Of a DNA stretch of 27,157 nt, positions 5,383 through 15,511 are shown in pieces. This DNA comes from QAMX01 sp003149835 (lineage in GTDB: Bacteria > Bacillota > Clostridia > Oscillospirales > QAMX01), in assembly GCA_959600635.1 (NCBI GenBank), contig CAUGMN010000036.1, forward strand, positions 1 through 27,157, in the 5' to 3' direction. Position numbers and translations under genes: made by a program. The notes under the pieces were generated by a model. It searched no databases. It was not told the origin of the DNA and was given only the letters and a program-made list of their open reading frames with translations. How positions within the stretch are numbered: the stretch's first letter is position 1; the number at the start of each line of letters is the position of its first letter.

Positions 5383-8300
5383 ATGCAGGACGAAATATTC
5401 ATGCCCAACAGCCGCGCCGGGCGTTACGGAGAAAACTGCGCGCGCGCTTTTTCCGCGCGCGGCTATGCGGACGCGCGCGCGGTGCGCAAAGCGCTGAAAC
5501 ATGATCTCAGCGTCATCAAAAAAACGGTCGCGCAGCTCAACCGCTATTCGGAAAGCCTGCCGAAAACAGACTCGGTGCTGCTGCCTCCTGAATTCGTCTG
5601 GCTTTCCGACAATGTCTACACGGTGGAAAAGGAGGGCAACATCCTCAAACAGGAGCTGCGCGGCGGCTATCGGCTGACCTCGGACCGAAAAGGCCGGGTC
5701 TTTGTCTGCGAGATGGCGCGGTCGCTGCTGAAAACCGGCGCGGACGCGGTGACGCCGGAGCGGATTCAGCTGTTTTTGGAAGGCGTACAGCGCGAACGGC
5801 CGCTGAACGAAGACGAATGCAACCTGTTCCTGACGATGCTGCGTTTTGCGGCGGTCGAAAATATCTGTTCGGCCGCTGAGGAGATTGCGAAAATCCTCCG
5901 CGCCTACGCCGCCGAGGAAGCGGACGATCCCTTCGGCGCGGAGATGATTCTCTGGAAACAGAGCCTGCGCGGCGGCGTCAATCAGACGCTGGCCGTCTAC
6001 GCGCAAACGGCCGAAAAGCTGCACGGAACCCTTGCGGAGAACATCAAAAACTCGTTGAAGCTGCTGCGCGCCGTCGGCAGCGCCGATTATAACCGCGCCG
6101 TGCGCGCGGTGAGCGCGCTCGAACAGGTGCTTTTAGACGACCCGGACGGCACCTATCCGCAAATGGACGAATATTCGCAGGCCTATTACCGGCACCTCCT
6201 TGCGCGCACGGCGCGCAAACGGCGTATTTCCGAATATGAGCTCGCGCGCCAAGCTCTCGCCGCCGCCGCTGCGGCGCCGCCTGATACCGCCGCGGCGCAT
6301 ATCGGGTTTCACATCGTCAACGCCGAGCCGCTGCAAAAAGCGCGCAAACGCGCCGCCAACGCCTATCTGATCCTCGATATGACGCTTCCGGTTCTGATTT
6401 CCGTGCTGCTCGGCATCCTGTTCAAAAGCGTTCTCCTTGGCATAGGGGCGATTTTGCCGCTTTATGAGGTCACGAGGTCGCTGCTGCTTTATATGTTTTC
6501 GCGGCATGTGCCGATCTGGCATCTGCCCGCGCTGGAGCTGAAAAACGGCGTTCCCGAAGAGGGCATGACCCTGGTTGTAATCGCGCTGCTGGCCGCAGAC
6601 AAAAAGCAGGCGGAAAAGCACGTCGCGCTTTTGGAGGAATATTATCTCGCCAACCGAACGGCGGGGGATAACGTTCTGTACGGCGTGCTTGCCGACCTCC
6701 CCGATTCCCAAACGCCGGAGGCCGAGGCCGACGCGGAGATTTTAAATGCCGCGAAAGAAAAAGTAGACGAGCTGAACGCGCGTTACGGCAAGCGGTTCGC
6801 CGTCGTCTACCGGAACCGCCGCTTTAACGAGCGCGACGGGGTCTATATGGCTTATGAGCGCAAGCGCGGCGCCATCGCCTCCTTGGCGGCGTTCGTCTCA
6901 GGAGACGACGACGCGGACAATCTGCCGATCGTTTACGGCGTCGACGAGAGCCGGCTGCGAAAGGTACGCTATCTCGTCGCGCTGGACGCCGATACCGCGC
7001 CCGCGCCGGACTCGATCCGCTCCATGGCCGGCGCCATGCTCCATCCGTTAAACCGGGCCTCCGTCGCCGGAGACGATTCCTGCGTCGTCGCCGGCTACGG
7101 CATTTTGCAGCCGCGGATCGCGCTCGACCTGATCGCGGCCAACGCGACGCTTTTTTCGCGCATCTTCGCGGGGCAGGGCGGCACGGATCCGTATTTTTCC
7201 GCGAGCGGCGATATTTACCAAAATCTTTTCGGCGATTCGATCTTTATCGGCAAGGGCATGATCGACCTGCGCACGATGCACCGCGTGCTGAAAGGCAAGA
7301 TCGCCGACAACCGCGTGCTCTCTCACGACCTGCTCGAAGGCAGCTTCCTGCGCACGGGCTATTTGACCGACACCACGCTCACAGACGGCTTTCCGTCGTC
7401 GGTGCGTTCGTTTTTCAAGAGACAGGCGAGATGGACGCGCGGCGATATCCAGCTCATCCCGTTTCTCTTTCCCAGAATCCGCGGCCGCAGCGGCGAGCTT
7501 TATCCAAACCCTTTAAACCGGATTGCAAAATACAAGATTGGCGACAATCTCCGGCGCGCGCAGACGTCGGCCGCGATTTTTCTGGCCATTGCGGGCTATT
7601 GTATCTTTATGAATGCGCCGGCGGCGGCCGCAGCCGTCTGCGCCCTGGCCGCTCTGGCCGCGCCGATGCTTCTGAATACCGTAGAGCGGTTCCGAAATTT
7701 TACCAATAAGGTTTCAACGCGCTGTCACTCGACGATCTACGCGGGCTTTCGCGGCGGCCTACTGCAATTTTTCTCGCGCTTTCTATTGCTGCCATTCGAT
7801 GCGTTTGTTACCGTCCGCGCCATCGTGCAGGCGCTCTGGCGTATGCTCTTCACCAAACGCGCCATGCTGGAATGGACGACGGCGGCGGAGGCTGAAAAGC
7901 GCGCCAAGTATGCCAAAAACGGCGTCGGCGGCCTGCTGCACGAGTACTTCGTATTTATGCCGGCCATCGTGCTCGCAGCGGCGGTCTGCGTCGTCGGATG
8001 GAATCCGGTCGCATGGCTGGCGGCGCTGTTCTGGGTCTTATCGCCCGCCTATTCCTTCTGGCTCTCCCGGAAAATGGATCAGAAGCCGGAGATCGGGGAG
8101 GAGGACAAAGCGCTTTTAACTGAAAACGCCCGCAGAATCTGGCGGTTTTTCGATGAGATGATGGCGGAGACAGACAATTTTCTGCCGCCGGACAACTATC
8201 AGGCGGAGCCCTGCGGGACGATCGCCCACCGGACGAGCCCGACCAACATCGGCCTCTCCCTGCTCGCCGTTCTGGGGGCGGAGAAGCTCGGCTTTCTCCC

Positions 8301-11300
8301 GTGGGAGGAAGCGGAAAAGCGCCTTCTGAGGGTCATCAGCGCCGTGGAACGCATGGAGAAATACCGCGGCCACCTCTATAACTGGTACAATACGAAAACG
8401 CTGCGCGTGATGAGCCCGGCGATTGTCTCCTCGGTCGACAGCGGCAACCTGTGCGCCTCGCTGCTCGCCGCCGCCCAACTCGTCGGAGAAAAAGGGAACA
8501 GGCAGCTCGCCGGACGGATGGAGCGTCTCGCCGTTTCCGCCGATTTCAGCGCGCTGTACGATGAGGACGCGCATCTGCTGCGAATCGCCGTCGACGGAGA
8601 GGGGCACGGTGTCGGCGGCCGCTACGACATGCTCGCCAGCGAGGCGCGCCTGACCAGTTTTATGGCGATCGCACAGGGGCAGATTGAAAAACGGCACTGG
8701 CGCAGCCTTTCCCGCATGCTTTCGGAGACCAACGGCTATTCCGGCCTCGTGTCATGGAGCGGTAGCCTCTTTGAATACCTGATGCCAAACATCCTGCTGC
8801 CCGACGAGGAAAATTCCCTGCTCTACGAGGCGAACCGCTACGCCGTCTACTGCCAGCGGCGCTATGCCCGGCGGCGAAAACTGCCTTGGGGCATTTCGGA
8901 GAGCGCGTTTTATTCGTTTGACGAGTCGCTGAACTATCAGTACAAGGCGCACGGCATCACCGCGCTCGGCCTGAAAAACGGGCTGGACAGCGAGCTTGTG
9001 CTGTCGCCGTACTCGACGTTTTTGGCCTTGACGACGGATCCGAACCAAGCGCTCAAAAATCTGCGCGCTCTGGCCGCCATCGACGACATTCAGGGAAAAT
9101 ACGGGCTGTACGAATCCGTCGATTTCACCGCGGGGCGTATTCCCGAAAACGACGGGGAATGGGCGGCGCGGCCTTACCGCGTCTGCAAGAGCTATATGGC
9201 GCACCATATGGCGATGTCCCTGTGTTCGATCTGCAATCTGCTGACGGCGTGCGGCGGCGAAGGGCTCTATTTTGTCGAAGCGTTTTTGAGCCGGCCGGAT
9301 ATCCGCGCCTATCAGTCGCTGCTGCGCGAGCGCATGCCCGTTAACGCCGTCAACGTGCGCCGGATCAGCGCCAGGCCCGAGCTCAAAGTGCGGACGGCGC
9401 GGCCGATGACCTATCGGATCACGACCACGGGCGGCAACGAAACCGAACCCGCGGTCAATCTCCTCGCCAACAGCGGATGTACGCTGCTGGCGACTTCGGC
9501 CGGCGTGACAAGCCTGTTTTCCCGCCGCGCCGCCGCGTATCATTCGGGAAGAACGCTGGTTCCAAACAGCACAGGGATAGCCGTGCTGTTTCAAAGCGAA
9601 AACGAGGTGATGTCGGCCGCCGCGCTGCCGCAGGGCACGGACGCGCGCTACCGCAGCGAGTTTACGGAGGATTTCTGCCGTTTTTCCGCCGAGAGCAGCC
9701 GTCTGCATATCACGCAATGGGTCGGGATATCGGAAAACGACCAAGCGGAGATCCGCGAGGTCACCGTCAGAAACGTCAGCGACGGGACGGTAAACGGCCA
9801 TCTGATCCTGTTTTTGGAGCCGTTGTGCGGCAGCGAGACGGAATACGCCAGCCATCCGGCGTTTTATCAGATGTTTCTGACCACCGAGCCGGTCCGCAAC
9901 GGGGCCGCCGCGACGCGGCGCGACCGCAGCGGCAAAACGGAACAGGCTGTCGCCATGGTCTGCGACCGCGACGGAGCCGTCTTTACGACCGACGGCGACG
10001 CGGCGCTCGCCGGCAATGATCCGCGGATTGCCGATTCCTATTGCGGAGACCTCGGCTCCGCGGCATTCGGGGAAATGCGCGCGCCGGTTATCCGGGCGGC
10101 GATTCCTGTCGAGCTCAAATCCTGCGCGGCGTTTTCGGTGCGGTTTGCCGTAGCGCTCGGTGAAAATGCCGCCGCAGCGGCGGCGGTGTGTGAAAACGCC
10201 CTGAAAGCGGCGCGCCGGACAGGCGATTTATATATGAAAACAGCGGAGCGCCTCGCGTTTACGGCGCGAGAGGCCGCCGCTGCGCTTTCTCTGCTCACCC
10301 CGATGCTGCTGGGCGGAGAGCGGCAGGGCCCAAAGCCGGCCATCCAAACCGCAAAAGGGGAGCTCTGGCGTCTCGGCATCAGCGGCGATCTGCCCATCGT
10401 GCTGTCCGAATGCTTTTCAGAGGAACAGAACGCGCGGGCGAGCGAGATTTTCCGGGCCGTCCGCCAGCACAAGCTGCTGGCGAGCTGCGGCGTCGCCTAC
10501 GATCTGTGTCTGCTGACCGACGACGGCGGCGCTTATGAGCGCACGGGCTTTCACATCTGCCATTCGGCGATTAAGGTCGCCGGAAGCGAGCAGGCGGTCG
10601 GGAGCCGCGGCGGGCTCCACCTGTTTGACCTCTCGGCGCTGAGCGAGGCGCAGCTCTCCGCGCTCCGCCTCGCGGCGTGCGCGTCGCTGCCGTACCGGCG
10701 AAGCGGGTCGGCGGCTGCGGCGCTGCCGATCGGAAAAACCAAAGCGGCGCGGCCGCGGGTATGGTCGCAGCCGTTGTGCAACCCGCGCTTCGGCTGCTTC
10801 TCCGCCGACTTCGGCTTGACGCATATCTGGTATAAAAACGCGCGTCTGTTGAAAATCACGCCTTGGGACAGCCGCGAAAACGGCGAATCGCTGTTCGCCC
10901 TGACAGACGGCGTCCGCATTCCGCTGCTCGCGGGGGCGGAATGTTCCTTTGAACAGGGCTTTACGTCGTGGACAAAGGAGGTCGACGGGCAGACGGTGCG
11001 CGTGCGCGTATGCGTTTTGCCGGAGGAATGCGTGCGGGTCGTCGTGATCGAAGCGGAGCGCGGCGGCCTGACGATCGACTGGTTCGCCGCGCCGCTCCTC
11101 GCCGAGAGCGAAAACGACCGCAAGGGAGTCGTGACCGCGTATGATACGGAGACGGGCTGTATCACCGCGGAAAATCCGTTTTTACAGCACCTTGACCCGG
11201 CGGCCGCGGCGTTCTGCGCGTGGCCCGCGCCGTCCGCAATCACCTGCTCTGAGGCGGAGTTCCAGAGCGGCATGTTTTACGCGCCGGAAACGCAGGAGGC

Positions 11301-12942
11301 GTCCGGCCGTATCGCGGCGTTCCGCATTGCACTGTCGGCCGGAAACGAGGGAACCCGCGCCGTGCTCGCCGTTGCGGCGGCCGATACGGCGCAGAACGCG
11401 GCGCGGCTCGCGCGCTCCTTTGCCGAGCCGAAACGCGCCGAGGCGGCTTTTCAGACCTCCGTCGCCGCCCGCGCCGCCGAGACGAAAAAAATTCTGCTGC
11501 AAAGCGGGGACAGCGCGCTCGACCGCTATCTAAACGACTGGGTGGTCTGGCAAATCAAGGGCGCGCGGCTCTACGCCCGATCCTCGCTGTATCAAAACGG
11601 CGGGGCGATCGGCTTCCGCGATCAGCTGCAAGACGCGGCGGCGCTGCTGACGGAGCAGCCGGAGATCATGCGGTCGCTGCTGCTGCTCGCCGCCTCGCGC
11701 CAGTATGAGGCGGGCGACGTGCAGCACTGGTTCCATGTCGGGTTCAGCGATCCGGCGATTCAGAACGGCGTCCGCACCCGTTGCAGCGACGATTTGCTGT
11801 GGCTGCCGCTTTCCGCGGCGGAATATCTCGAACGCACGGGGGATATGTCGCTCCTGAACGAGCAGGTTCCGTATCTGAAAAGCGAACCGCTCGGCGAAGG
11901 CGAGCGGGAGCGGTATGAAAACGCCGTCCGTTCGGAGGAAACCGACACCCTGTACGGCCACTGTCTCCGCGCCGTTCGGATGTTTTTGACGCGGGGGCGC
12001 GGCGCGCACGGCCTGCCCCTGATTCTCGGCGGCGACTGGAACGACGGCATGAACGCCGTCGGCCCGGATGGGCGCGGCGAAAGCGTATGGCTGGCCTGGT
12101 TCGGCGCGCTGGCGCTGCGGCGTTTTGCCCCGGTCTGCCGCGGGCTCGGCGACGGGGATACGGCGGCGTTTTTCCTGGATGAGGCGAAAGCGCTTCGCCA
12201 TGCCGCGCTCGAAGCCTATGATGGCGACCGCTTTGTCCGCGCCTACACCGACGCGGGGGCGGTCATCGGCGCGGAGAGCAGCCCCGAATGCAAGATCGAT
12301 TCCATCGCCCAGAGCTTTGCATGGCTCTCAGCGGACGGAACGGAGCCGGAGGGGGAAAAGGTGAAAATGCGCACGGCGCTTCAAACGGCGCTGGACGCCT
12401 TGGCGGACGACAAAAACAAGCTCGTCCGGCTGTTTACGCCGCCTTTCACGCCGCCGGCGCAGACCGGATATATCTGCGCCTACCCGCGCGGCGTGCGGGA
12501 AAACGGCGGGCAGTATACGCACGCCGCCATCTGGCTGGCTCTGGCCTGCTTTTACGCCGACCGGGAGGACGACGGATGGTCGCTGCTGCAAATGCTGCTG
12601 CCGGAGAACCACGATCCTGTGATCTACGGCGGAGAGGATTTCGTCATTGCCGCCGACGTCTACGGCGACGGCGACAAGACCGGCATGTGCGGGTGGAGCT
12701 GGTATACCGGTTCCGCCGCATGGTACCGGCGGGCCGTCCTCGAAGGGATGCTCGGCATCCGAGCCACGCCGGCGGGGCTGACGGTCACGCCGCGCTTGCC
12801 CGCCGACCTGCCCGCCTGCGAATGCCGGCTTACGCTGGGCGAAAAGCGCGTCGCGCTGCGCATCGAGCGGACGGCGAACAGACGGACGCATACGGTCGAT
12901 TTATCGGACGGGGCAAAAGAATATCGTATAGAGCTCCGCTGA
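5383..12942 (+). CDS. Cyclic beta-1,2-glucan synthase-type enzyme (GT84 + glycoamylase-like + GH94), NdvB/Cgs-like
   Basis: A 2519-residue inner-membrane protein with the architecture of cyclic beta-1,2-glucan synthases, which polymerise glucose from UDP-glucose, cyclise the chain and trim it by phosphorolysis. In order: a cytosolic N-terminal region; a membrane segment at about 326-372; a glycosyltransferase domain with LDADT (534-538) and RQARW (Q681, W684), the D-x-D and Q-x-x-R-W elements of GT2/GT84 enzymes; further hydrophobic segments at about 730-766, 796-822 and 854-896; a glycoamylase-like cyclising domain from about 913 to 1310; two beta-sandwich regions; and a GH94 phosphorylase barrel with GGDWNDGMN (about 2216-2224) and ENGGQYTH (2373-2380). 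It is somewhat shorter than proteobacterial Cgs proteins. ATG 5383 is preceded by AGAAAGGA about 14 nt away; a TTG at 5338 is the alternative. The gene stands alone and ends at a bidirectional terminator. Product linkage is inferred from architecture. Confidence 0.9.
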   Translation: MQDEIFMPNSRAGRYGENCARAFSARGYADARAVRKALKHDLSVIKKTVAQLNRYSESLPKTDSVLLPPEFVWLSDNVYTVEKEGNILKQELRGGYRLTSDRKGRVFVCEMARSLLKTGADAVTPERIQLFLEGVQRERPLNEDECNLFLTMLRFAAVENICSAAEEIAKILRAYAAEEADDPFGAEMILWKQSLRGGVNQTLAVYAQTAEKLHGTLAENIKNSLKLLRAVGSADYNRAVRAVSALEQVLLDDPDGTYPQMDEYSQAYYRHLLARTARKRRISEYELARQALAAAAAAPPDTAAAHIGFHIVNAEPLQKARKRAANAYLILDMTLPVLISVLLGILFKSVLLGIGAILPLYEVTRSLLLYMFSRHVPIWHLPALELKNGVPEEGMTLVVIALLAADKKQAEKHVALLEEYYLANRTAGDNVLYGVLADLPDSQTPEAEADAEILNAAKEKVDELNARYGKRFAVVYRNRRFNERDGVYMAYERKRGAIASLAAFVSGDDDADNLPIVYGVDESRLRKVRYLVALDADTAPAPDSIRSMAGAMLHPLNRASVAGDDSCVVAGYGILQPRIALDLIAANATLFSRIFAGQGGTDPYFSASGDIYQNLFGDSIFIGKGMIDLRTMHRVLKGKIADNRVLSHDLLEGSFLRTGYLTDTTLTDGFPSSVRSFFKRQARWTRGDIQLIPFLFPRIRGRSGELYPNPLNRIAKYKIGDNLRRAQTSAAIFLAIAGYCIFMNAPAAAAAVCALAALAAPMLLNTVERFRNFTNKVSTRCHSTIYAGFRGGLLQFFSRFLLLPFDAFVTVRAIVQALWRMLFTKRAMLEWTTAAEAEKRAKYAKNGVGGLLHEYFVFMPAIVLAAAVCVVGWNPVAWLAALFWVLSPAYSFWLSRKMDQKPEIGEEDKALLTENARRIWRFFDEMMAETDNFLPPDNYQAEPCGTIAHRTSPTNIGLSLLAVLGAEKLGFLPWEEAEKRLLRVISAVERMEKYRGHLYNWYNTKTLRVMSPAIVSSVDSGNLCASLLAAAQLVGEKGNRQLAGRMERLAVSADFSALYDEDAHLLRIAVDGEGHGVGGRYDMLASEARLTSFMAIAQGQIEKRHWRSLSRMLSETNGYSGLVSWSGSLFEYLMPNILLPDEENSLLYEANRYAVYCQRRYARRRKLPWGISESAFYSFDESLNYQYKAHGITALGLKNGLDSELVLSPYSTFLALTTDPNQALKNLRALAAIDDIQGKYGLYESVDFTAGRIPENDGEWAARPYRVCKSYMAHHMAMSLCSICNLLTACGGEGLYFVEAFLSRPDIRAYQSLLRERMPVNAVNVRRISARPELKVRTARPMTYRITTTGGNETEPAVNLLANSGCTLLATSAGVTSLFSRRAAAYHSGRTLVPNSTGIAVLFQSENEVMSAAALPQGTDARYRSEFTEDFCRFSAESSRLHITQWVGISENDQAEIREVTVRNVSDGTVNGHLILFLEPLCGSETEYASHPAFYQMFLTTEPVRNGAAATRRDRSGKTEQAVAMVCDRDGAVFTTDGDAALAGNDPRIADSYCGDLGSAAFGEMRAPVIRAAIPVELKSCAAFSVRFAVALGENAAAAAAVCENALKAARRTGDLYMKTAERLAFTAREAAAALSLLTPMLLGGERQGPKPAIQTAKGELWRLGISGDLPIVLSECFSEEQNARASEIFRAVRQHKLLASCGVAYDLCLLTDDGGAYERTGFHICHSAIKVAGSEQAVGSRGGLHLFDLSALSEAQLSALRLAACASLPYRRSGSAAAALPIGKTKAARPRVWSQPLCNPRFGCFSADFGLTHIWYKNARLLKITPWDSRENGESLFALTDGVRIPLLAGAECSFEQGFTSWTKEVDGQTVRVRVCVLPEECVRVVVIEAERGGLTIDWFAAPLLAESENDRKGVVTAYDTETGCITAENPFLQHLDPAAAAFCAWPAPSAITCSEAEFQSGMFYAPETQEASGRIAAFRIALSAGNEGTRAVLAVAAADTAQNAARLARSFAEPKRAEAAFQTSVAARAAETKKILLQSGDSALDRYLNDWVVWQIKGARLYARSSLYQNGGAIGFRDQLQDAAALLTEQPEIMRSLLLLAASRQYEAGDVQHWFHVGFSDPAIQNGVRTRCSDDLLWLPLSAAEYLERTGDMSLLNEQVPYLKSEPLGEGERERYENAVRSEETDTLYGHCLRAVRMFLTRGRGAHGLPLILGGDWNDGMNAVGPDGRGESVWLAWFGALALRRFAPVCRGLGDGDTAAFFLDEAKALRHAALEAYDGDRFVRAYTDAGAVIGAESSPECKIDSIAQSFAWLSADGTEPEGEKVKMRTALQTALDALADDKNKLVRLFTPPFTPPAQTGYICAYPRGVRENGGQYTHAAIWLALACFYADREDDGWSLLQMLLPENHDPVIYGGEDFVIAADVYGDGDKTGMCGWSWYTGSAAWYRRAVLEGMLGIRATPAGLTVTPRLPADLPACECRLTLGEKRVALRIERTANRRTHTVDLSDGAKEYRIELR

Positions 12943-12982
12943 ACGAAAACAATGGAGATCGGAGCAAAACGCTTCCGTTTTC

Positions 12983-13031
12983 AAAACAAAAAAAGGGCGT
13001 TTTCCGTATCATCAACGGAAAACGCCCTTTT
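12983..13031. terminator. Bidirectional terminator between the glucan synthase and GH95 genes
   Basis: A perfect 17-bp stem (12991-13007 with 13015-13031) with a 7-nt loop. On the minus strand the stem ends in a seven-T run (12988-12994) then G and four more Ts, which is strong for the GH95 gene. On the plus strand it ends in TTTT, weaker but sufficient to serve the glucan-synthase gene. The genes converge here. Confidence 0.88.
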
Positions 13032-13233
13032 AGCACATATGCTTTGCATTTTTTTAGCACGCGCTTGCGGCGAAGAGGCGCGGGGCGGTCTTACCGGAGC
13101 CGCGCGGTCATGGAAAATGCAAAAAGCGCTTCTGCGGGGGGCGCGGTTAGCCGAATCATTCCTGAACCGTTTAAAGGATCACAGCGGCGCGCTTTGGGGG
13201 AATTGGTGAGAATTTTTAACGGGAGGCGGCGCC
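13032..13233. other. Short intergenic stretch between the terminator and the GH95 stop codon
   Basis: About 200 bp with no supported gene. Two copies of TTTAGCAC lie close together near 13030-13060, which looks incidental. Frames running through it are extensions of antisense frames. Confidence 0.5.
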
Positions 13234-15486
13234 TTAAACCGCGTCCGCGCGAAGCCGCAGCAGGCCGTCGGCGTCTCGCCGCGCCGCGAGAGCGGGGGAG
13301 AGCGGCGTGTCCGCTGAAACGCTGCAAACGCCCTGGCCGGATACCGACAGCTCGGTCACACGCCCCTGCTCCCACGCAAAATCCAGCGTAAAGCCGCCGC
13401 GGGCGCGCAGCCCCTTGGCGTGTCCGGACGCCCACGCGGCGGGACACGCGGGCAGCAACGTCACAGTCTCGCCGTCGCTCTGCACAAGCATTTCACAGAC
13501 GGCCGCCGCGCCGCCGAAGTTTCCGTCGATCTGAAAGATCCGCGGCGGGTGCAGGTCGAGAAGCGAGACGGTCGCGAAGTCGCAGATCAGCGCGGTCAAA
13601 TGCTCAAACGCCTTTTCCGCGTCGCCGAAGCGGGCAAACAGGCACGCCGTCCACGCCCGGCTCCATCCCGTATGACCGCCGCCGTGCGACAGGCGGATTT
13701 CCAGCGATCTCTTAGCGGCCGCAAACAGCTCCGGCCGATTCTTCGCGGTAAACAGCGCCGCGGGATAGACGCCGAACAGATGCGAAACGTGCCGGTGTCC
13801 CGGTTCGGCCTCTTCGTATTCTCGGTCAAATTCCAGCAGCTGCCCCTTGGAGCCGATCTGGAACGGCGGCAGCTTTTCGAGCAAACGGCGCCACCGTTCA
13901 GCCTGTTCGGCGTCTGTGCCGAGGATCCCGGCGGAGCGGATACACAGCTGAAAAATCAGCGTACACAGTTCGACGTCGAACGTTGCGTTCTTGACAATCG
14001 TCACCGGCAGATCGCCGAAGCCTTTGAGGCGGTTTTCCGGCGACTGGCTGGGCGCGATCGTCAGCGTTCCGTCCGAGCCTTCGTACAGATAGTCCTCATA
14101 AAACGCCGCGCACTCTTTCAGAAACGGGTAGGCGCGCTCCTTCAAAAAACGCTCGTCGAGCGTAAACGCATAATGCTCCCAGTAGTGGAGCGCGAGCCAT
14201 GGCGCACAGCTTGTGGTAACGGCCCAGCCGTGCGCCTCCGGCGTGGCAATGCTCCATGCGTCGGTTTGGATGGGGTACAGGACGCCGCGGCAGTTATAGA
14301 GCGCCTTCGCCGCCTCGCGCGCCGAAGGAAGAAGCCGTTCGAGATAGGCAAAAAGGGGTTGCTCCGTCTCGGAGAGCGCGGCGGTCTGCGAGATCCAGTA
14401 ATTCATTTGAAGATTGATGTCGAGATGAAAATCCGAATCCCAAGGCGGGTCAAGCCGCTCGTTCCAGATCCCTTGCAGCTGAGGCGGCAGGGAGCCGGCG
14501 GAGGAAATCAGCAGATAGCGGGCAAAATTAAAATAGAGCACGGGGAGAGACGGATCGCTCCCGGCCCGAAACGCCGCTAAGCGCTGAGCGGTATCGGCCT
14601 GCGGCGCTTTGCCGCCGACCGACAGCGAAACCCGGTCATAGAGCGCGCCGAAGGCCTTTTTGTGCGCGGCAAACGCCGCCGCAAAATCCGGCTTTTGCGG
14701 CGGAAGAGCGGCTTCGGCGAGCGGGTCGTCTCCCAGCGCGGCCGTGCCGATGTTGAGAACCAAAAGCGCCGACCTGCCGCCGCGCAGGCGGAGCGAGCCG
14801 TTCTGAGCGGCCATTTCGCCGTCGGCATACAGCGCCGCGCAGACAGAAAAAGTCATCCCCGTGCAGAAGCGGCCCGAGAGCGTCAGCCGGCCTTCTGCGC
14901 CGCCGCAGACGGCGGCAACCGAGACGAAGCAGTTTGGATCGTCGACGCGGGAAAGCGCGATTTCATAATCCAGCTCGCCGCCCTCGCAGGAAAGCTCTGC
15001 GAAAACCAAACCGAGCGGGTATTGGCAAAAGACCTTTTTCGCGTAGACCGCGCCGCCGCGCGCATAGCGGATCTCGGCGCAGGCGCCGGAGAGCGAGAGC
15101 GAGCGCTCGTATGCCGTGATTTCGCCTTCGCCGCAGTCGGCGAGCCACAGATCTCCGGCGGGCTGGTAAGGGTCGACGCGCTGCCGCCGCGTCTTGGCGC
15201 GCAATCCGCCCGTCGGCGCGAAAAATTCGTTGGCCAGCTTTGTCGCCTCTTCAAAACGGCCGGCCTCGATTTCGGCGCGCACCTCGGCGAGCGCGTTTTC
15301 AGGCGGCGGGATCAGGGCGCGGTCGCGGAACATGCCCGTATAGAGCCATTCGTGGTTCAGCGCCAGCCGTTCGCGGCGCGGCTGGCCGCACAGGGTGACG
15401 CCGAGCCGGCCGTTGCCGAGCAAAAGCCCCTCCTTCCATTCCGAGGGAGGGGTCGAATATCTGAGCAGATCGTTGTTCATTGTCAT
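13234..15486 (-). CDS. GH95 family glycoside hydrolase (alpha-L-fucosidase / alpha-L-galactosidase type), cytoplasmic
   Basis: A 750-residue GH95 enzyme; the family hydrolyses terminal alpha-1,2-L-fucose or alpha-L-galactose with inversion. The N-terminal sandwich begins PPSEWKEGLLLGNGRLG. The catalytic barrel contains QGIWNERLDPPWDSD and HLDINLQMNYW (D356, N358, N362), WLALHYWEHY (E437, matching the general acid position) and FQIDGNFGGAA (D654). Compared with Bifidobacterium AfcA, the first Asn of its catalytic N-x-N pair appears here as Asp. No signal peptide is visible, so it probably acts on imported oligosaccharides. ATG 15486 has an AAAGG 7 nt upstream; in-frame TTG 15507 or 15531 are alternatives. 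It is transcribed alone, from its own promoter at 15664-15692 to the shared terminator. The substrate cannot be read from the sequence. Confidence 0.9.
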   Translation of the reverse strand: MTMNNDLLRYSTPPSEWKEGLLLGNGRLGVTLCGQPRRERLALNHEWLYTGMFRDRALIPPPENALAEVRAEIEAGRFEEATKLANEFFAPTGGLRAKTRRQRVDPYQPAGDLWLADCGEGEITAYERSLSLSGACAEIRYARGGAVYAKKVFCQYPLGLVFAELSCEGGELDYEIALSRVDDPNCFVSVAAVCGGAEGRLTLSGRFCTGMTFSVCAALYADGEMAAQNGSLRLRGGRSALLVLNIGTAALGDDPLAEAALPPQKPDFAAAFAAHKKAFGALYDRVSLSVGGKAPQADTAQRLAAFRAGSDPSLPVLYFNFARYLLISSAGSLPPQLQGIWNERLDPPWDSDFHLDINLQMNYWISQTAALSETEQPLFAYLERLLPSAREAAKALYNCRGVLYPIQTDAWSIATPEAHGWAVTTSCAPWLALHYWEHYAFTLDERFLKERAYPFLKECAAFYEDYLYEGSDGTLTIAPSQSPENRLKGFGDLPVTIVKNATFDVELCTLIFQLCIRSAGILGTDAEQAERWRRLLEKLPPFQIGSKGQLLEFDREYEEAEPGHRHVSHLFGVYPAALFTAKNRPELFAAAKRSLEIRLSHGGGHTGWSRAWTACLFARFGDAEKAFEHLTALICDFATVSLLDLHPPRIFQIDGNFGGAAAVCEMLVQSDGETVTLLPACPAAWASGHAKGLRARGGFTLDFAWEQGRVTELSVSGQGVCSVSADTPLSPALAARRDADGLLRLRADAV

Positions 15487-15492
15487 CACCGA

Positions 15493-15511
15493 GCCTTTGA
15501 TCCGCAAAGGC
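15493..15511 (-). promoter_or_regulatory. Hairpin overlapping the GH95 ribosome binding site
   Basis: On the minus strand GCCTTTG (15505-15511) pairs exactly with CAAAGGC (15493-15499) across a 5-nt loop. The 3' arm contains the AAAGG used as ribosome binding site for ATG 15486, so folding would hide it. A second GAAAGGA lies just upstream and suits the TTG at 15507. Confidence 0.5.

Noticed and set aside
8752..9855. Open frame antisense to the glucan synthase gene (about 367 codons)
   Set aside because: Composition shadow of the real gene; no domain recognised. The same applies to other antisense frames within 5383-12942.
12288..13391. Open frame in a shifted register over the 3' end of the glucan synthase gene
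   Set aside because: Arginine-rich, crosses the terminator stem at 12991-13031 and runs into the antisense of GH95; not a credible gene.
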